Shown here one piece after another: positions 1 to 9,773 of a stretch of 64,000 nucleotides of DNA. Made by a program: the position numbers and the translations under genes. The notes under the pieces were generated by a model. The model did not search any database. It saw only the letters and a list, made by a program, of their open reading frames with translations, and was not told the origin of the DNA. Every line of letters starts with the position of its first letter. The first letter of the stretch is position 1. Origin of the DNA: Catellatospora sp. IY07-71 (lineage in GTDB: Bacteria > Actinomycetota > Actinomycetes > Mycobacteriales > Micromonosporaceae); contig NZ_AP023360.1 in the NCBI RefSeq assembly GCF_018326265.1, forward strand, positions 5,613,501-5,677,500, written 5' to 3'.

Positions 1-425
1 ATGTGCACGGCCTGGAAGGCGGCGGCGCAGGCCAGGGCCGTGTTCAGGGTCTCCCGGACGTTCTGCGACTGCTGCGTCATGGTCGGCGTGGAGATGAGGA
101 ACCTCGGGTTGGCCGCCCCGGACGGCACGCACACCGCGCTGCCGATCGGCAGTGACCCGCCGAACCCGTCCCGGATGGCCCGCTGCACCCGCAGCTGGAT
201 CCCGGCGCCGAGGTGCCGCTTGACGACCGCGTCGACACCGCCGCTCATCAGGCCGTGCGAGTTGGTCGGGCTGACCCACGCGTCGACGTGCTGATCCAGG
301 ATCGAACCCTGCACGATCCGCACCTCGGGGGTGTCGGCGAACGCCGAGCGCCAGGCCTGCACCACCTTCGCGTTCACATCGGTCAGCACCACGGCGAGGG
401 GCGAGGTCACACGGTCAGCGGTCAT
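1..425 (-). CDS. Macrodomain protein, C-terminus cut by window edge
   Basis: Macrodomains bind ADP-ribose and some hydrolyse it from proteins or DNA. Translation from the ATG at 425 gives a typical macrodomain start: an opening beta-strand region, then VQGSILDQHVDAWVSPTNS, the glycine-rich ligand loop (GLMSGGVDAVV, about residues 58-68), and later the LPIGSAVCVPSG strand. At least 141 codons are present; the end lies beyond position 1. A GGAG ribosome site sits six bases before the ATG. The gene diverges from the UDG-ART fusion at 603, with 177 bp between starts, so the two probably share a regulatory region. Family assignment rests on motif recognition; whether it only binds ADP-ribose or removes it cannot be seen. 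Confidence 0.8.
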   Translation of the reverse strand, partial: MTADRVTSPLAVVLTDVNAKVVQAWRSAFADTPEVRIVQGSILDQHVDAWVSPTNSHGLMSGGVDAVVKRHLGAGIQLRVQRAIRDGFGGSLPIGSAVCVPSGAANPRFLISTPTMTQQSQNVRETLNTALACAAAFQAVH

Positions 426-602
426 GGCGCACTCCGGTCGGGAGAAGGGGATGTCGTCGAGCGGGCAGACCATAACCACACCCGCCGACAATGTTCGGAT
501 CGGACGGTCGCCGTCCGCGGAATGTCCGCGCCCGGTGCTACGTTGCCGCCGCCTTGATCCGATCGGCGGTCCCACCCCCGCCCACCCACTCCGGAGCCGA
601 CG

Positions 603-2207
603 ATGAGCGACACCCCGACGACACCCGACCCGAACGACCCGCTCGGGCTGGCCGCACTGTTCCAGGGCGGCGGTGAGCCGTGGCTGCCGCTGCTCAAGCC
701 GGTCATCGAGGCGCAGCCGGCGGCGCACACCTTCATCGGGCCGGGCCGCAGCTCGAAGGTCGTCCCGGTGCGGGAGCTGACGTTCCAGGCGCTCAAGCCG
801 AACCCGCCGCACAAGTGGAAGGTCGTCGTCTTCGGGCAGAACCCCTACCCGCGGCCGGAGAGCGCCACCGGCATCGCCATGTTCGACAACACCTTCCACA
901 ACTGGGACGACAGCCAGTTCGGCAAGGTGATCAGCATCCGCTGCATCATCAAGGCCGCGGCGATGTGGAAGCACGGCATCCCCAAGAAGACGCCGATCGC
1001 CGACATCCGCGCGCTGCTGCGCAAGCACGACACCGTGCAGCCGCCCGAGTGGTTCCAGGCCATGCTCACCCAGGGTGTGCTGCTGCTGAACGCCTCCCTC
1101 ACCGCCAGCAGCGACGGCGCGATGGCCACCGACCAGCACACCGGGTTCTGGAAGCCGACCGTCGAGAAGATCGTCGAGGAGATCCTGAAGGCCAAGCAGG
1201 ACGCCGACGAGGCCGACCGCGGCGTGGTCTTCGCCTGGTGGGGCGCGCACGCCCGCAACCTGAAGAACGTCGTGGTACGCCTGCAGAAGAAGTACCCCGG
1301 CGTCGAGGTCCGCCACATCGACCACCCGAACCCGGCCGCGCAGGGCGACATCTTCTGCGACGGCGACCACTTCGGCCTGGTCAACGCCGCGCTGCGGGCG
1401 CTGGGCACCGACGAGATCGACTGGCTGCCCGCCAAGGGCTGGAGTGCTGGGGCGGCGGGCGGCGGCGGGACCGAGCCCGGCACGGCCGACCGGATGGGCG
1501 CGTTCATCGCCTCCACCATGGAGCTGCACAAGCTCTACCTGGAGCGGCTGGAGAGCGTCAAGGACGAGGGCCTGGCGCTGCCCGAGATCACCGGCGTGTT
1601 CGACACCCCGCTGCTGGACTTCCGCGAGGCCGTCGCACCGGCGGCGAAGGTGCTGTCGGGCCTGGGCTGGCACGTGACGCGCTCGCACGACTTCGGCGTC
1701 CAGCACGCGGAGGGGACCGGCCTGTCCGCCGACGAGGCCGCCGCGCTGTACCTCTACACCTGCGAGTCGGCCTTCTACCGGCAGATCAACGCCGCGCTGC
1801 GCCACCCGGACCGCACCCGGATCGTGCCGTACCTGCCCTACCTGCGTCTGCTCTTCTCCGCCGTGTCGCAGCTGCCGGCCCGCACCGAGCCGGTCTGGCG
1901 CGGCGTACGCCTCGACCTGCGCTCGCAGTACCCGCTTGGGGAGACGGTGACCTGGTGGGGCGTGTCCTCCTGCACGTCGAAGCTCAGCGTGGCCGAGGCG
2001 TTCATGGGCCGCAGCGGCAGGCGCACGCTGTTCGAGGTGACCCCGGCGCGGGCGGTCGGCATCCGCCGGTTCTCGGCGTTCACGGGTGAGGAGGAGTTCC
2101 TGCTGTCGCCTGGCACCCAGCTCAAGGTCACCGACGTGACCAGCGAGCGCGGCGGCCTGTGCACGGTGAAGCTCACCGAGCTCGCCGACCAGGGCATGGT
2201 GCGTTGA
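603..2207 (+). CDS. Uracil-DNA-glycosylase-like / ADP-ribosyltransferase fusion
   Basis: A 534-residue two-domain protein. Residues about 40-275 match family 1 uracil-DNA glycosylase: GQNPYP (78-83) stands where GQDPYH is usual, LLLNASLT (160-167) matches the LLLN motif, and HPNPA (241-245) matches the HPSP loop. The usual catalytic Asp is Asn80 and the following His is Pro83, so normal uracil excision is doubtful. After a Gly-rich linker (about 280-295), residues 300-530 resemble a mono-ADP-ribosyltransferase of the R-S-E class: Arg433 in VWRGVR, SSCTS at 455-459, and the E-x-E pair Glu496/Glu498 in GEEEFLL. The ATG has GGAG six bases upstream. The divergent neighbour is a macrodomain protein. 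A DNA-directed ADP-ribosylating effector is my inference; the two domain calls are firmer. Confidence 0.8.
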   Translation: MSDTPTTPDPNDPLGLAALFQGGGEPWLPLLKPVIEAQPAAHTFIGPGRSSKVVPVRELTFQALKPNPPHKWKVVVFGQNPYPRPESATGIAMFDNTFHNWDDSQFGKVISIRCIIKAAAMWKHGIPKKTPIADIRALLRKHDTVQPPEWFQAMLTQGVLLLNASLTASSDGAMATDQHTGFWKPTVEKIVEEILKAKQDADEADRGVVFAWWGAHARNLKNVVVRLQKKYPGVEVRHIDHPNPAAQGDIFCDGDHFGLVNAALRALGTDEIDWLPAKGWSAGAAGGGGTEPGTADRMGAFIASTMELHKLYLERLESVKDEGLALPEITGVFDTPLLDFREAVAPAAKVLSGLGWHVTRSHDFGVQHAEGTGLSADEAAALYLYTCESAFYRQINAALRHPDRTRIVPYLPYLRLLFSAVSQLPARTEPVWRGVRLDLRSQYPLGETVTWWGVSSCTSKLSVAEAFMGRSGRRTLFEVTPARAVGIRRFSAFTGEEEFLLSPGTQLKVTDVTSERGGLCTVKLTELADQGMVR

Positions 2208-2230
2208 CCCGGAGCGGGTAGGTGCTGTCG

Positions 2231-2277
2231 CGGCTGGCAGCTTCGGTGCTTCCTCGGCAACCCGGAAGCTGCCGGCC
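2231..2277. terminator. Stem-loop between convergent genes
   Basis: An inverted repeat with arms GGCAGCTTC and GAAGCTGCC, extended to about 14 bp with one mismatch, lies between the ends of the UDG-ART gene and the converging gene at 2291. It is well placed as a two-way terminator. Confidence 0.6.
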
Positions 2278-2290
2278 GATCAGGTCGGTA

Positions 2291-3358
2291 CTACCGCCGA
2301 CGCTGCCACCAGCGCCGCTTCGCAGGCGGCTCCGGCTCGTCCCCGGCCTGGTCGGCGCGGGCCAGCACCACCGCCGCCAGCGCCCGGTCGTCCGGCGTGC
2401 AGCCGGGGGTGACCAGCAGCAACTGGGCCAGCGACTCCTCGATGGTGACCAACCGGGGCGACGCCTCGGCCGCGTCGAGCCGCGCCCGGACCAGCCCGCG
2501 CACCTCCGCGCGCAGCTCCGGCTCCCGGTACGCGGCGGTGACGAGCGCGAAGAGGGCCGCGTCGGACACCCAGTCCTCGACGCCGAAGGCCAGGTCCACC
2601 AGCACCGTGCGCCGCGTCGAGCCAGCCCATGGCTCGTCCGGGGCATGATGCAGGATGCCCAGGCACACCCACGGCTGCAGCAGCCGGTACCAGTAGGTCG
2701 GGGTGGACTTCGCCAGGTGCTGCCAGCGCGGGGTGTCCGGCGGGCCCGGCAGGTGCGCGAGCAGCCCGAGCAGGTCGCCGAGCGGCAGCCCCCCGAACGG
2801 CTTGGCCTGCACCCACCCCGACAGCGGGGACGGCCATGGCTCGTCGGCGACCTCGTGCAGCACCCGGATCGCGTCGGCCGAGGGCGCGGGCACGGCGGGC
2901 CTGGGAGCGGTGCCGTCATAGCGCCAAACCGCATACCGGGCGGGCGTCCGGACCGGAGTCCGGATGTCGGGCGCCGGGAAGTCGGCGACCTGCACCTCCA
3001 GCGGTCCCGCGACGCGCTGGGCGGCTGTCACCGCGCTGGGCGGCTCCGCCGCGGACAGGGCGGCGCCGGTGATCTCGAGCTGCTCGCCCGACGCGCGGCG
3101 GCCACCGACCGCGTCCGCCAGGTTGCAGATCGCCTCGGTGGGCATCGGCACCCAGTTGAGCCAGCGCCGTTTCGTGCCGGCCATGGCGAACAGGATCTCG
3201 GTTGTCGCGCACGCGTGCGGATCGTCCTCCACCGCAACCAGGTCCGCGACGTCACCCGTCTCGCGGAACCGCAACGCGTGCCGCGCCGCGTCACGATGCC
3301 GGAACTCGGGGTCGGCGGCCATCCGCCGCAGCTCGGTGTCAACATCGTCCGCAAACAT
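2291..3358 (-). CDS. Hypothetical helical protein
   Basis: I do not recognise this family. From the ATG at 3358 it is 355 residues long, rich in Ala, Leu, Arg and Pro, with helical stretches at both ends (about 1-90 and 240-335) that could form HEAT-like repeats, a Pro-rich middle, and a strongly basic Trp-containing tail (KRRWWQRRR). There is no signal peptide or membrane segment. An in-frame start 54 bases further upstream exists, but its extra residues look non-coding; the chosen start opens a clean acidic helix. It converges on the UDG-ART gene and points the same way as the broken gene at 3473. Confidence 0.6.
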   Translation of the reverse strand: MFADDVDTELRRMAADPEFRHRDAARHALRFRETGDVADLVAVEDDPHACATTEILFAMAGTKRRWLNWVPMPTEAICNLADAVGGRRASGEQLEITGAALSAAEPPSAVTAAQRVAGPLEVQVADFPAPDIRTPVRTPARYAVWRYDGTAPRPAVPAPSADAIRVLHEVADEPWPSPLSGWVQAKPFGGLPLGDLLGLLAHLPGPPDTPRWQHLAKSTPTYWYRLLQPWVCLGILHHAPDEPWAGSTRRTVLVDLAFGVEDWVSDAALFALVTAAYREPELRAEVRGLVRARLDAAEASPRLVTIEESLAQLLLVTPGCTPDDRALAAVVLARADQAGDEPEPPAKRRWWQRRR

Positions 3359-3472
3359 GGCGCGCAGCCTAACAACCGGGCCGTTCGCGTGGTGTCCCTC
3401 GACGCCGTGCACCCGCGGCCCCGCTCGTCAGGCGGAACCACGGGTGCACGGCACCTCAGCGGTGCGCCGGGG

Positions 3473-4683
<1,211 letters not shown>

Positions 4684-4746
4684 TCAGCGTGAGCCAGCGG
4701 CGGCCTGGTGGCGTCACCGGGTCAGCGCCGGTTCGGCTGGTGTCAT

Positions 4747-4807
4747 GATCGGCGTTTCGTGTCAGAAGGTGTGGCCAGACCCGAGCTTTTGACACGAGAT
4801 GGCGATC
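4747..4807. repeat. Palindromic repeat, family B copy 1
   Basis: A 61-bp imperfect inverted repeat: outer arms GATCG/CGATC and inner arms TTTCGTGTCA and TGACACGAGA, around a loop containing TGGCCAGA. The same layout recurs at 39923-39989. It sits between the start of the broken secreted gene and the start of the DUF952 gene. Confidence 0.7.
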
Positions 4808-4872
4808 TTCGGCATGTGGCCCGCGTGGCGAGGTGGGCGGCGCTCGGCGGGCGGGCCTGGGATAGTGGGCCG

Positions 4873-5214
4873 GTGGTGATTTACAAGATCCTGCTGCCGT
4901 CCGAGTGGGCGGAGTTCCAGGCCAAGGGCGAGTTTGTGGGCTCGGCGCACGACCTGCGCGACGGGTTCGTCCACCTGTCCAGCCGCGACCAGGTGGCCGA
5001 GACCGCGCGGCGGGTGTTCTCGGCCGAGCCGGAGCTGATCGTCGCGGCCGTGGACACCGACGCGGTCGCGCCGTGGCTGCGCTGGGAGGAGTCGGCGAGC
5101 CGGGGCGCGAGCTTCCCGCACGTGTACGCGCCGCTGCCGCTCAGCGCCGTGGGCGAGGTGTACCACGTGGCGGGTGCGACGGAGATCGACACGGCCCTGC
5201 CGCCCGCGGACTGA
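4873..5214 (+). CDS. DUF952 family protein
   Basis: About 113 residues matching the DUF952 family throughout: [13 protein letters not shown] at the start, the GFVHLSS block, and a C-terminal [13 protein letters not shown] segment. The biochemical role of the family is not established. Two consecutive GTG codons (4873 and 4876) are the likely starts; the frame stays open for 55 codons further upstream, but those residues do not look coding and cross palindromic repeat B1. It stands alone, 66 bases before the hydrolase gene. Confidence 0.8.
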   Translation: MVIYKILLPSEWAEFQAKGEFVGSAHDLRDGFVHLSSRDQVAETARRVFSAEPELIVAAVDTDAVAPWLRWEESASRGASFPHVYAPLPLSAVGEVYHVAGATEIDTALPPAD

Positions 5215-5280
5215 CCGCGCTCGCCCGATTCCGGCACGCGCCGCTGCTCGCTGTGCTGGGGTGGAGTCGGGGGTGGCGCC

Positions 5281-6483
5281 ATGCGGCAGCTGTTCGACGA
5301 TCCGCTGTTCGAGACGTTCGCCGAGCGGGCGCTGATGACGACGACCCGCGGCGGGGCGGAGTACGGCGAGGTCGCCGCGATCGCCGCGCAGATCGGACCG
5401 GGCGACGTCGACGGCTGGCACCGGGCCTGGAGCGGGTACGCCGAGCAGGTGTTCGGGTGGGGCGAGGAGAGCCGGGCGGCCGGGCACCGGGTGAGCGCAC
5501 GGGAGGCGTACCTGCGCGCCTCCACCTACTTCCGGGCCTCGTTCACGCCGCTGTTCGGCGAGCCGGTGGACCCCCGGCTGACCGCCGCGTTCGCCCGCGA
5601 GCAGGAGGCGTTCGGCAGGTTCGCCGCGTTGGCGAGCCGCCCGGTGCAGCCGGTGCGGGTGCCGTACGAGCACACCTCGCTGCCGGGCTATTTCTGCCGG
5701 GTCGACGACACGGACCGGGTGCGCCCGACCCTGATCGCGGTCAACGGCTACGACTCCAGCGTGCACGAGATGTACTGGGCGCAGGCGGTCCCGGCCCTGC
5801 GCCGGGGATACCACTGCCTGCTGGTCGACGGCCCCGGCCAGGGCGGCGCGCTGATCGAGCAGCAGCTGCGGCTGCGGCCGGACTGGGAGGCGGTGCTGCG
5901 CCAGGTCGTGGACTTCGCGCTGGCCCGGCCGGGGGTCGACGGCGACCGGCTCGCGGTGATGGGCTGGAGCCTGGGCGGCTACCTGGCGCCGCGCGGGGCG
6001 AGCGGCGAGCCGCGGGTGGCCGCGCTGGTCGCCGACCCCGGCATGTGGGACACCGCCGGCACCGTCAGCCGGATGCTGCCGGAGCCGCTGCGGGACAGGT
6101 TCCCCGACGTGGACCCGGCGGAGCTGGAGCCGCTGTTGCAGGAGGCCGTGCAGGATCCGATGACGCGCTGGAAGCTCCAGCAGCGCGGGCTGTGGGTGCA
6201 CGGCCTGCCGACGCTCGGTGATCTCGTCGTCGACCTGGGCCGCCGTTACCGCCTGTCGGACGTGGCCGACCGGATCGCCTGCCCGACGCTGCTGACGGCG
6301 GCCGAGGGCGACCCGCTGGCCGGTGGCACGCGGTCGCTCTATGACGCGCTGACCTGCCCGAAGACGCTCGTCCGGTTCACCGCCGCGGAGGGCGCGCAGG
6401 GGCACTGCGAGGGCTGGAACCGCTCGCGCTTCGACCAGCGGGTCTTCGACTGGCTCGACGAGGTGCTGCGGCAGCGGCCGTGA
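5281..6483 (+). CDS. Alpha/beta hydrolase, esterase-like
   Basis: A 400-residue alpha/beta hydrolase with an N-terminal helical region (about 1-125) ahead of the catalytic domain, as in the 2,6-dihydroxypseudooxynicotine hydrolase and FrsA-like group. The nucleophile elbow is GWSLGG with Ser230; a likely catalytic Asp is in AEGDPLA and the His in QGHCEGWNR near the C-terminus. VNGYDSSVHE may hold the oxyanion region. It is cytoplasmic, with no signal peptide. The substrate is unknown. It starts at an ATG following a GGGTGGCGCC stretch and ends just before the stress protein gene at 6576. Confidence 0.8.
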   Translation: MRQLFDDPLFETFAERALMTTTRGGAEYGEVAAIAAQIGPGDVDGWHRAWSGYAEQVFGWGEESRAAGHRVSAREAYLRASTYFRASFTPLFGEPVDPRLTAAFAREQEAFGRFAALASRPVQPVRVPYEHTSLPGYFCRVDDTDRVRPTLIAVNGYDSSVHEMYWAQAVPALRRGYHCLLVDGPGQGGALIEQQLRLRPDWEAVLRQVVDFALARPGVDGDRLAVMGWSLGGYLAPRGASGEPRVAALVADPGMWDTAGTVSRMLPEPLRDRFPDVDPAELEPLLQEAVQDPMTRWKLQQRGLWVHGLPTLGDLVVDLGRRYRLSDVADRIACPTLLTAAEGDPLAGGTRSLYDALTCPKTLVRFTAAEGAQGHCEGWNRSRFDQRVFDWLDEVLRQRP

Positions 6484-6575
6484 CGGCGTACCGGGCGCTT
6501 TCCGGCGAATCGGCACGTCGCGGGGACGATCGCGCGATGATCGGGGCGAACATCCATGACGAGCAAGGGGGCGGC

Positions 6576-7085
6576 ATGACCACACCAGGGGATCGGGGAC
6601 AGAGTGTCCCCATCCAGCCGGTGGACCCGACCCGCGCGATGGTGACCGTCGCGACGTACCCGGAGTACGCCGACGCGCAGCGGGCGATGGATTACCTGTC
6701 GGACAACAACTTCCCGGTCGAGCACAGCGCGATCGTCGGCACCAACCTGCGCATGGTCGAGCAGGTGCTGGGCCGCATGACCACGGGCAAGGCCACGCTC
6801 TACGGCATCGGCGCCGGGGCCTGGTTCGGCCTGTTCATCGGCCTGCTGTTCGCGATCTTCGTGCCGCGGGCCTGGCTGACCATGATCCTGACCGCGGTGT
6901 TGATCGGCGCGATCTGGGGTGCCATCTTCGGCGCCATCGCGCACGCGATGACCCGGGGCAAGCGCGACTTCACGGCCGCGCGGTCACTGCAGGCGAGCGA
7001 GTACGGCATCAGCGTCAACGCGCAGTACGCCGAGCAGGCGCAGCAGCTGCTGGCCAGGCTCGGTGCGCAGCCGCTGACCACCTGA
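6576..7085 (+). CDS. General stress protein 17M-like membrane protein
   Basis: 169 residues. The N-terminal part (MVTVATYPEYADAQRAMDYLSD, about 20-60) matches the general stress protein 17M / YflT fold; two hydrophobic segments follow (about 75-95 and 100-122) with small-residue packing, then a short soluble tail that resembles a second half of the same fold. Such proteins are common in actinobacteria and are linked to stress, but a molecular activity is not known. The ATG at 6576 is chosen because AGGGGG lies just upstream; an earlier in-frame start overlaps the hydrolase gene. A strong terminator follows at 7097. Confidence 0.8.
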   Translation: MTTPGDRGQSVPIQPVDPTRAMVTVATYPEYADAQRAMDYLSDNNFPVEHSAIVGTNLRMVEQVLGRMTTGKATLYGIGAGAWFGLFIGLLFAIFVPRAWLTMILTAVLIGAIWGAIFGAIAHAMTRGKRDFTAARSLQASEYGISVNAQYAEQAQQLLARLGAQPLTT

Positions 7086-7096
7086 CCGGACGGGCC

Positions 7097-7129
7097 GCGG
7101 GCCGGGCTCCCTCGGGAGACCCGGCCCGC
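7097..7129. terminator. GC-rich hairpin terminator
   Basis: Arms GCGGGCCGGG (7097-7106) and CCCGGCCCGC (7120-7129) form a perfect 10-bp stem between the convergent ends of the stress protein and the VWA protein genes. Confidence 0.8.
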
Positions 7130-7134
7130 CCCGG

Positions 7135-8418
7135 TCACCGGCGCTCGTCGTTCGGCGGCAGCGCCCGGCCCCGGCTGCGCGACTTGTACGACGCGTCCGA
7201 CGACGAGTACTTCGCGGCGCGCGCGATGCTGCCCTGCTCGGTCTGCTCGGCCAGGTAGGTCAGCGAGGAGACCTCCTCGGCGAGGTCGGCGCGCAGGTGA
7301 TCGGGCGCGTCCTCCATCGCGTCCAGCACGCTGCGGCGAGCCTTGCGGATCTCGTCGAGCGCCGCGCCGGCCTCGTTGGCGCTCAGGTGCCGGGAGGCGC
7401 GCCGCTTGGCCTGCTGGACCTGCAGGTACATCAGCTCGGTGCGGACCGCCGGGTCGGGGATGCGGCCGGCTGCCTGGTCGCCGGGCACCACGTTGACGTG
7501 CAGCGGCACGGTCACCGTGTGCTGGGTGAGGCTGGGCAGCTCGACCCAGGTGAACTCGCACGTGGCGACCTCGGCCAGGCCGAGCGCCGGGATCGCCGGG
7601 ATGTCGAAGGTCAGCAGGATCTTGCGGGTCTCGGCGGCGTAGAAGCTGCCCAGCTCGGCCAGCACCGCGTCGCCCGTGGTGGTGACCGGCAGGTCGTTGA
7701 CCACCTGCACCCCGCGCACCTGCGGCGCGACCTTGATCAGCAGCGACGCGGCCTGCGCGGTCTGCGCGAGCAGCCCGCCGACCTCGCCCGCGATGAGCGC
7801 CCCGGCGGTGTCGGCCTCCTCGGCGAACAGCTCGTTGCCGTTGCCGCCGCGCGCGATCGCCGCGAGCAGCCGCTCGTCGTAGCCGAGGCCGAAGCCCAGC
7901 GTCGACGACGTGATGCGCTCCGCGTACGCCTTCGCGGCGACGCCGCCGAGCTGCTCCGGGTCGGTGACCCCGGCGTTGGCGTGCCCGTCGGAGACCAGCA
8001 GCACGGTCGCCCCGCCGGCGCCCGCCACCCGTCTGGCCTCCTGGAGCCCGCGCAGGTATCCGGCGGACAGGTCGGTGCCGCCGCGCGCGTGCAGGTCGGC
8101 GATCGCGCGCTTGACCGCGAGCTTGTCCTTCAGCGGTCCGGCCGGGACGGTCACCTCGACCTGGTTGTTGAACGCGACCAGCCCGAAGTGGTCCGCCGGG
8201 TCCAGCCGGTCGATGAGGCCGAGCAGCGCGGTCTTGGCGCCCTCGATGCGGTCGCCGTGCATGGAGCCGCTGCGGTCGAGCACCACCTGCAACGTGGACG
8301 GCGGCCGCGGCCCATCGGCCGCGGGCGCGGGCGGGGCGGTGAGTTCGATGAGCACCGACAGCCGGTCGTCGGTCTCGACGGCGATGACGTCGACGTCCAG
8401 GTGCGCGGACAGGTGCAA
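7135..8418 (-). CDS. VWA-domain protein
   Basis: A von Willebrand factor A domain protein of 427 residues. The metal-ion-dependent adhesion site is intact: DRSGSMHG (about residue 45), the conserved Thr in ARGGTDLSAG, and Asp in VSDGHAN. Residues beyond about 210 form beta-rich and then helical regions typical of cytosolic actinobacterial VWA proteins. I place the start at the TTG at 8418 because AAGGAG lies six bases before it; longer readings run through the divergent promoter region into the DUF2945 gene. No signal peptide is seen. The role is unknown; it may act as a binding or assembly module. Confidence 0.8.
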   Translation of the reverse strand: MHLSAHLDVDVIAVETDDRLSVLIELTAPPAPAADGPRPPSTLQVVLDRSGSMHGDRIEGAKTALLGLIDRLDPADHFGLVAFNNQVEVTVPAGPLKDKLAVKRAIADLHARGGTDLSAGYLRGLQEARRVAGAGGATVLLVSDGHANAGVTDPEQLGGVAAKAYAERITSSTLGFGLGYDERLLAAIARGGNGNELFAEEADTAGALIAGEVGGLLAQTAQAASLLIKVAPQVRGVQVVNDLPVTTTGDAVLAELGSFYAAETRKILLTFDIPAIPALGLAEVATCEFTWVELPSLTQHTVTVPLHVNVVPGDQAAGRIPDPAVRTELMYLQVQQAKRRASRHLSANEAGAALDEIRKARRSVLDAMEDAPDHLRADLAEEVSSLTYLAEQTEQGSIARAAKYSSSDASYKSRSRGRALPPNDERR

Positions 8419-8524
8419 GGCGATCTCCTTCGGACACGGGTGGGCACGACAGTAGGCAATGGTGTCGACAGGCCCCGACATCCGGACGTTTGCGCAGGTC
8501 TCGGCTTGGATACTCACCCGGGTC

Positions 8525-8740
8525 ATGGGTAGGAAGGCGTTCCGCAAGGGCGACAAGGTGACCTGGCGCAGCCATGGGCAGAGCGTGCACGGCGAGGTCG
8601 CGGAGAAGATCACCGAACGCACCGAGGAGGCCGGCCGCACCGTCGCCGCGTCGGCCGAAGATCCGCAGTACCACGTCACGAGCGACAAGTCCGGCCGGGA
8701 CGCGGTGCACAAGCCGGAGGCGCTGCGCCATGAGCGATGA
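8525..8740 (+). CDS. DUF2945 (HVA1/Tudor-like) small protein
   Basis: 71 residues, matching the DUF2945 / hypervirulence-associated Tudor-like family: FRKGDKVTWRSHGQSVHGEV, then TVAASAEDPQYHVTSDKSGR and a KPEAL ending. Its last 11 bases overlap the next gene, so the two are probably translated together. This DUF2945-DUF3140 pairing is one I know from other bacteria. The molecular role is not known. Confidence 0.85.
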   Translation: MGRKAFRKGDKVTWRSHGQSVHGEVAEKITERTEEAGRTVAASAEDPQYHVTSDKSGRDAVHKPEALRHER

Positions 8741-9062
8741 GGAACGGGACCAGACATACCGGGAGTTCGGTGACGCGGTGAACATGACCGCGTCCGAGCT
8801 GGAGAAGTGGCTGGACACCGACGAGTCGCGGGCGGTCGGGCAGAAGTCCGGCGGCGGCGAGTCCACCGGGCACGCCTCCGGGCGGCGGATCGTGACGCTG
8901 CTGCGCACCCGCAAGGCGGAGCTGTCCGGCGCGGACCTGGCCCACATGCGCAAGGTCGTCGGCTACGTGCACCGGCACCTCGCGCAGCGGCCCGGCGGCT
9001 ACGTCACCGGCACACCGTGGCGCTATTCGCTGATGAACTGGGGCCACGACCCGCTCAGGTGA
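8730..9062 (+). CDS. DUF3140 family protein
   Basis: 110 residues of the DUF3140 family: ELEKWLDTDESRAVGQK near residue 23, GHASGRRIVTLLRTR in the middle and a C-terminal HRHLAQRP...W.YSLMNWGHDP region. It is soluble and charged. It overlaps the DUF2945 gene by 11 bases, which suggests the two products work in one process. Function unknown. Confidence 0.85.
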   Translation: MSDEERDQTYREFGDAVNMTASELEKWLDTDESRAVGQKSGGGESTGHASGRRIVTLLRTRKAELSGADLAHMRKVVGYVHRHLAQRPGGYVTGTPWRYSLMNWGHDPLR

Positions 9063-9089
9063 GCCCGGGGCCGGTGGGATGATCGAGCC

Positions 9090-9773
9090 ATGCCCTCCAC
9101 CGCGCTCGCCCGCCCGCTCGCCGCCGCCGGGATCGCTGCCGTCCTGCTCGGCATGCTGGCCGTCGCCGCGCTGCACGTGCTGCCGCCGACCGCGGAGATC
9201 AGCCCGGTCCGGCGCACCATCAGCGAGTACGCCCTGCACGAGACCGCCTGGGTGTTCAACCTCGGGGTGCTCGTGCTGGCGCTCGGGTCCCTGGCGGTGT
9301 CGGCCGCGCTCGCGTACGCCGGGCAGGTCCGCATCGCCTCCGTCGCGGGCCTGGGCCTGCTGCTGTGGTCGCTGGGGCTGGCGGCGGTGGTCTACTTCCC
9401 GAAGCACAACTGGGCCGTGGGCCCGTCGCTGGACGGGCACCTGCACCGCGTCGCCAGCCTGGTCGCGTTCCTGAGCCTGCCGGTCGGCGCGCTGCTGCTC
9501 GTGTTCACCCGGCGCCGCGACGCCCGCCGCCGCGCCGACGTGTGGCTGACCGCGCTGCCCGCGCTCGCGGCCCTGGCCATGTTCGGCGTGATCATCGGGG
9601 CGTTCCTGCTCCAGCCGTACACCGGCGTCGCCTGGTGGCGGGCCATCCCGCTGGGCGCGGTCGAGCGCGGCCTGGCCGTCTTCGAGGTGCTGACCGTGCT
9701 CGCCCTGGGCCGCTGGGCCTGGCGCGCCGCCACCGACGACAGGAAGGGCACCTTCTTAACGGACGTCCGCTAA
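9090..9773 (+). CDS. DUF998 family membrane protein
   Basis: 227 residues with about six membrane segments (near 10-30, 55-75, 85-103, 120-140, 155-175 and 185-205), matching DUF998: the ISEYALHE motif after the first segment and YFPKHN between the third and fourth. Function unknown. The last residues (KGTFLTDVR) are encoded by repeat A copy 1, which forms the stem-loop at 9738-9791, so the original C-terminus may have been replaced when the repeat arrived. Confidence 0.75.
   Translation: MPSTALARPLAAAGIAAVLLGMLAVAALHVLPPTAEISPVRRTISEYALHETAWVFNLGVLVLALGSLAVSAALAYAGQVRIASVAGLGLLLWSLGLAAVVYFPKHNWAVGPSLDGHLHRVASLVAFLSLPVGALLLVFTRRRDARRRADVWLTALPALAALAMFGVIIGAFLLQPYTGVAWWRAIPLGAVERGLAVFEVLTVLALGRWAWRAATDDRKGTFLTDVR

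Noticed and set aside
1-557. Plus-strand frames over the first 550 bases
   Set aside because: They are shadows of the minus-strand macrodomain gene, which is recognisable by its motifs.
2291-3412. Longer start for the hypothetical gene at 3412
   Set aside because: The extra 18 residues (HGVEGHHANGPVVRLRA) are unlike the rest and no ribosome site precedes that start.
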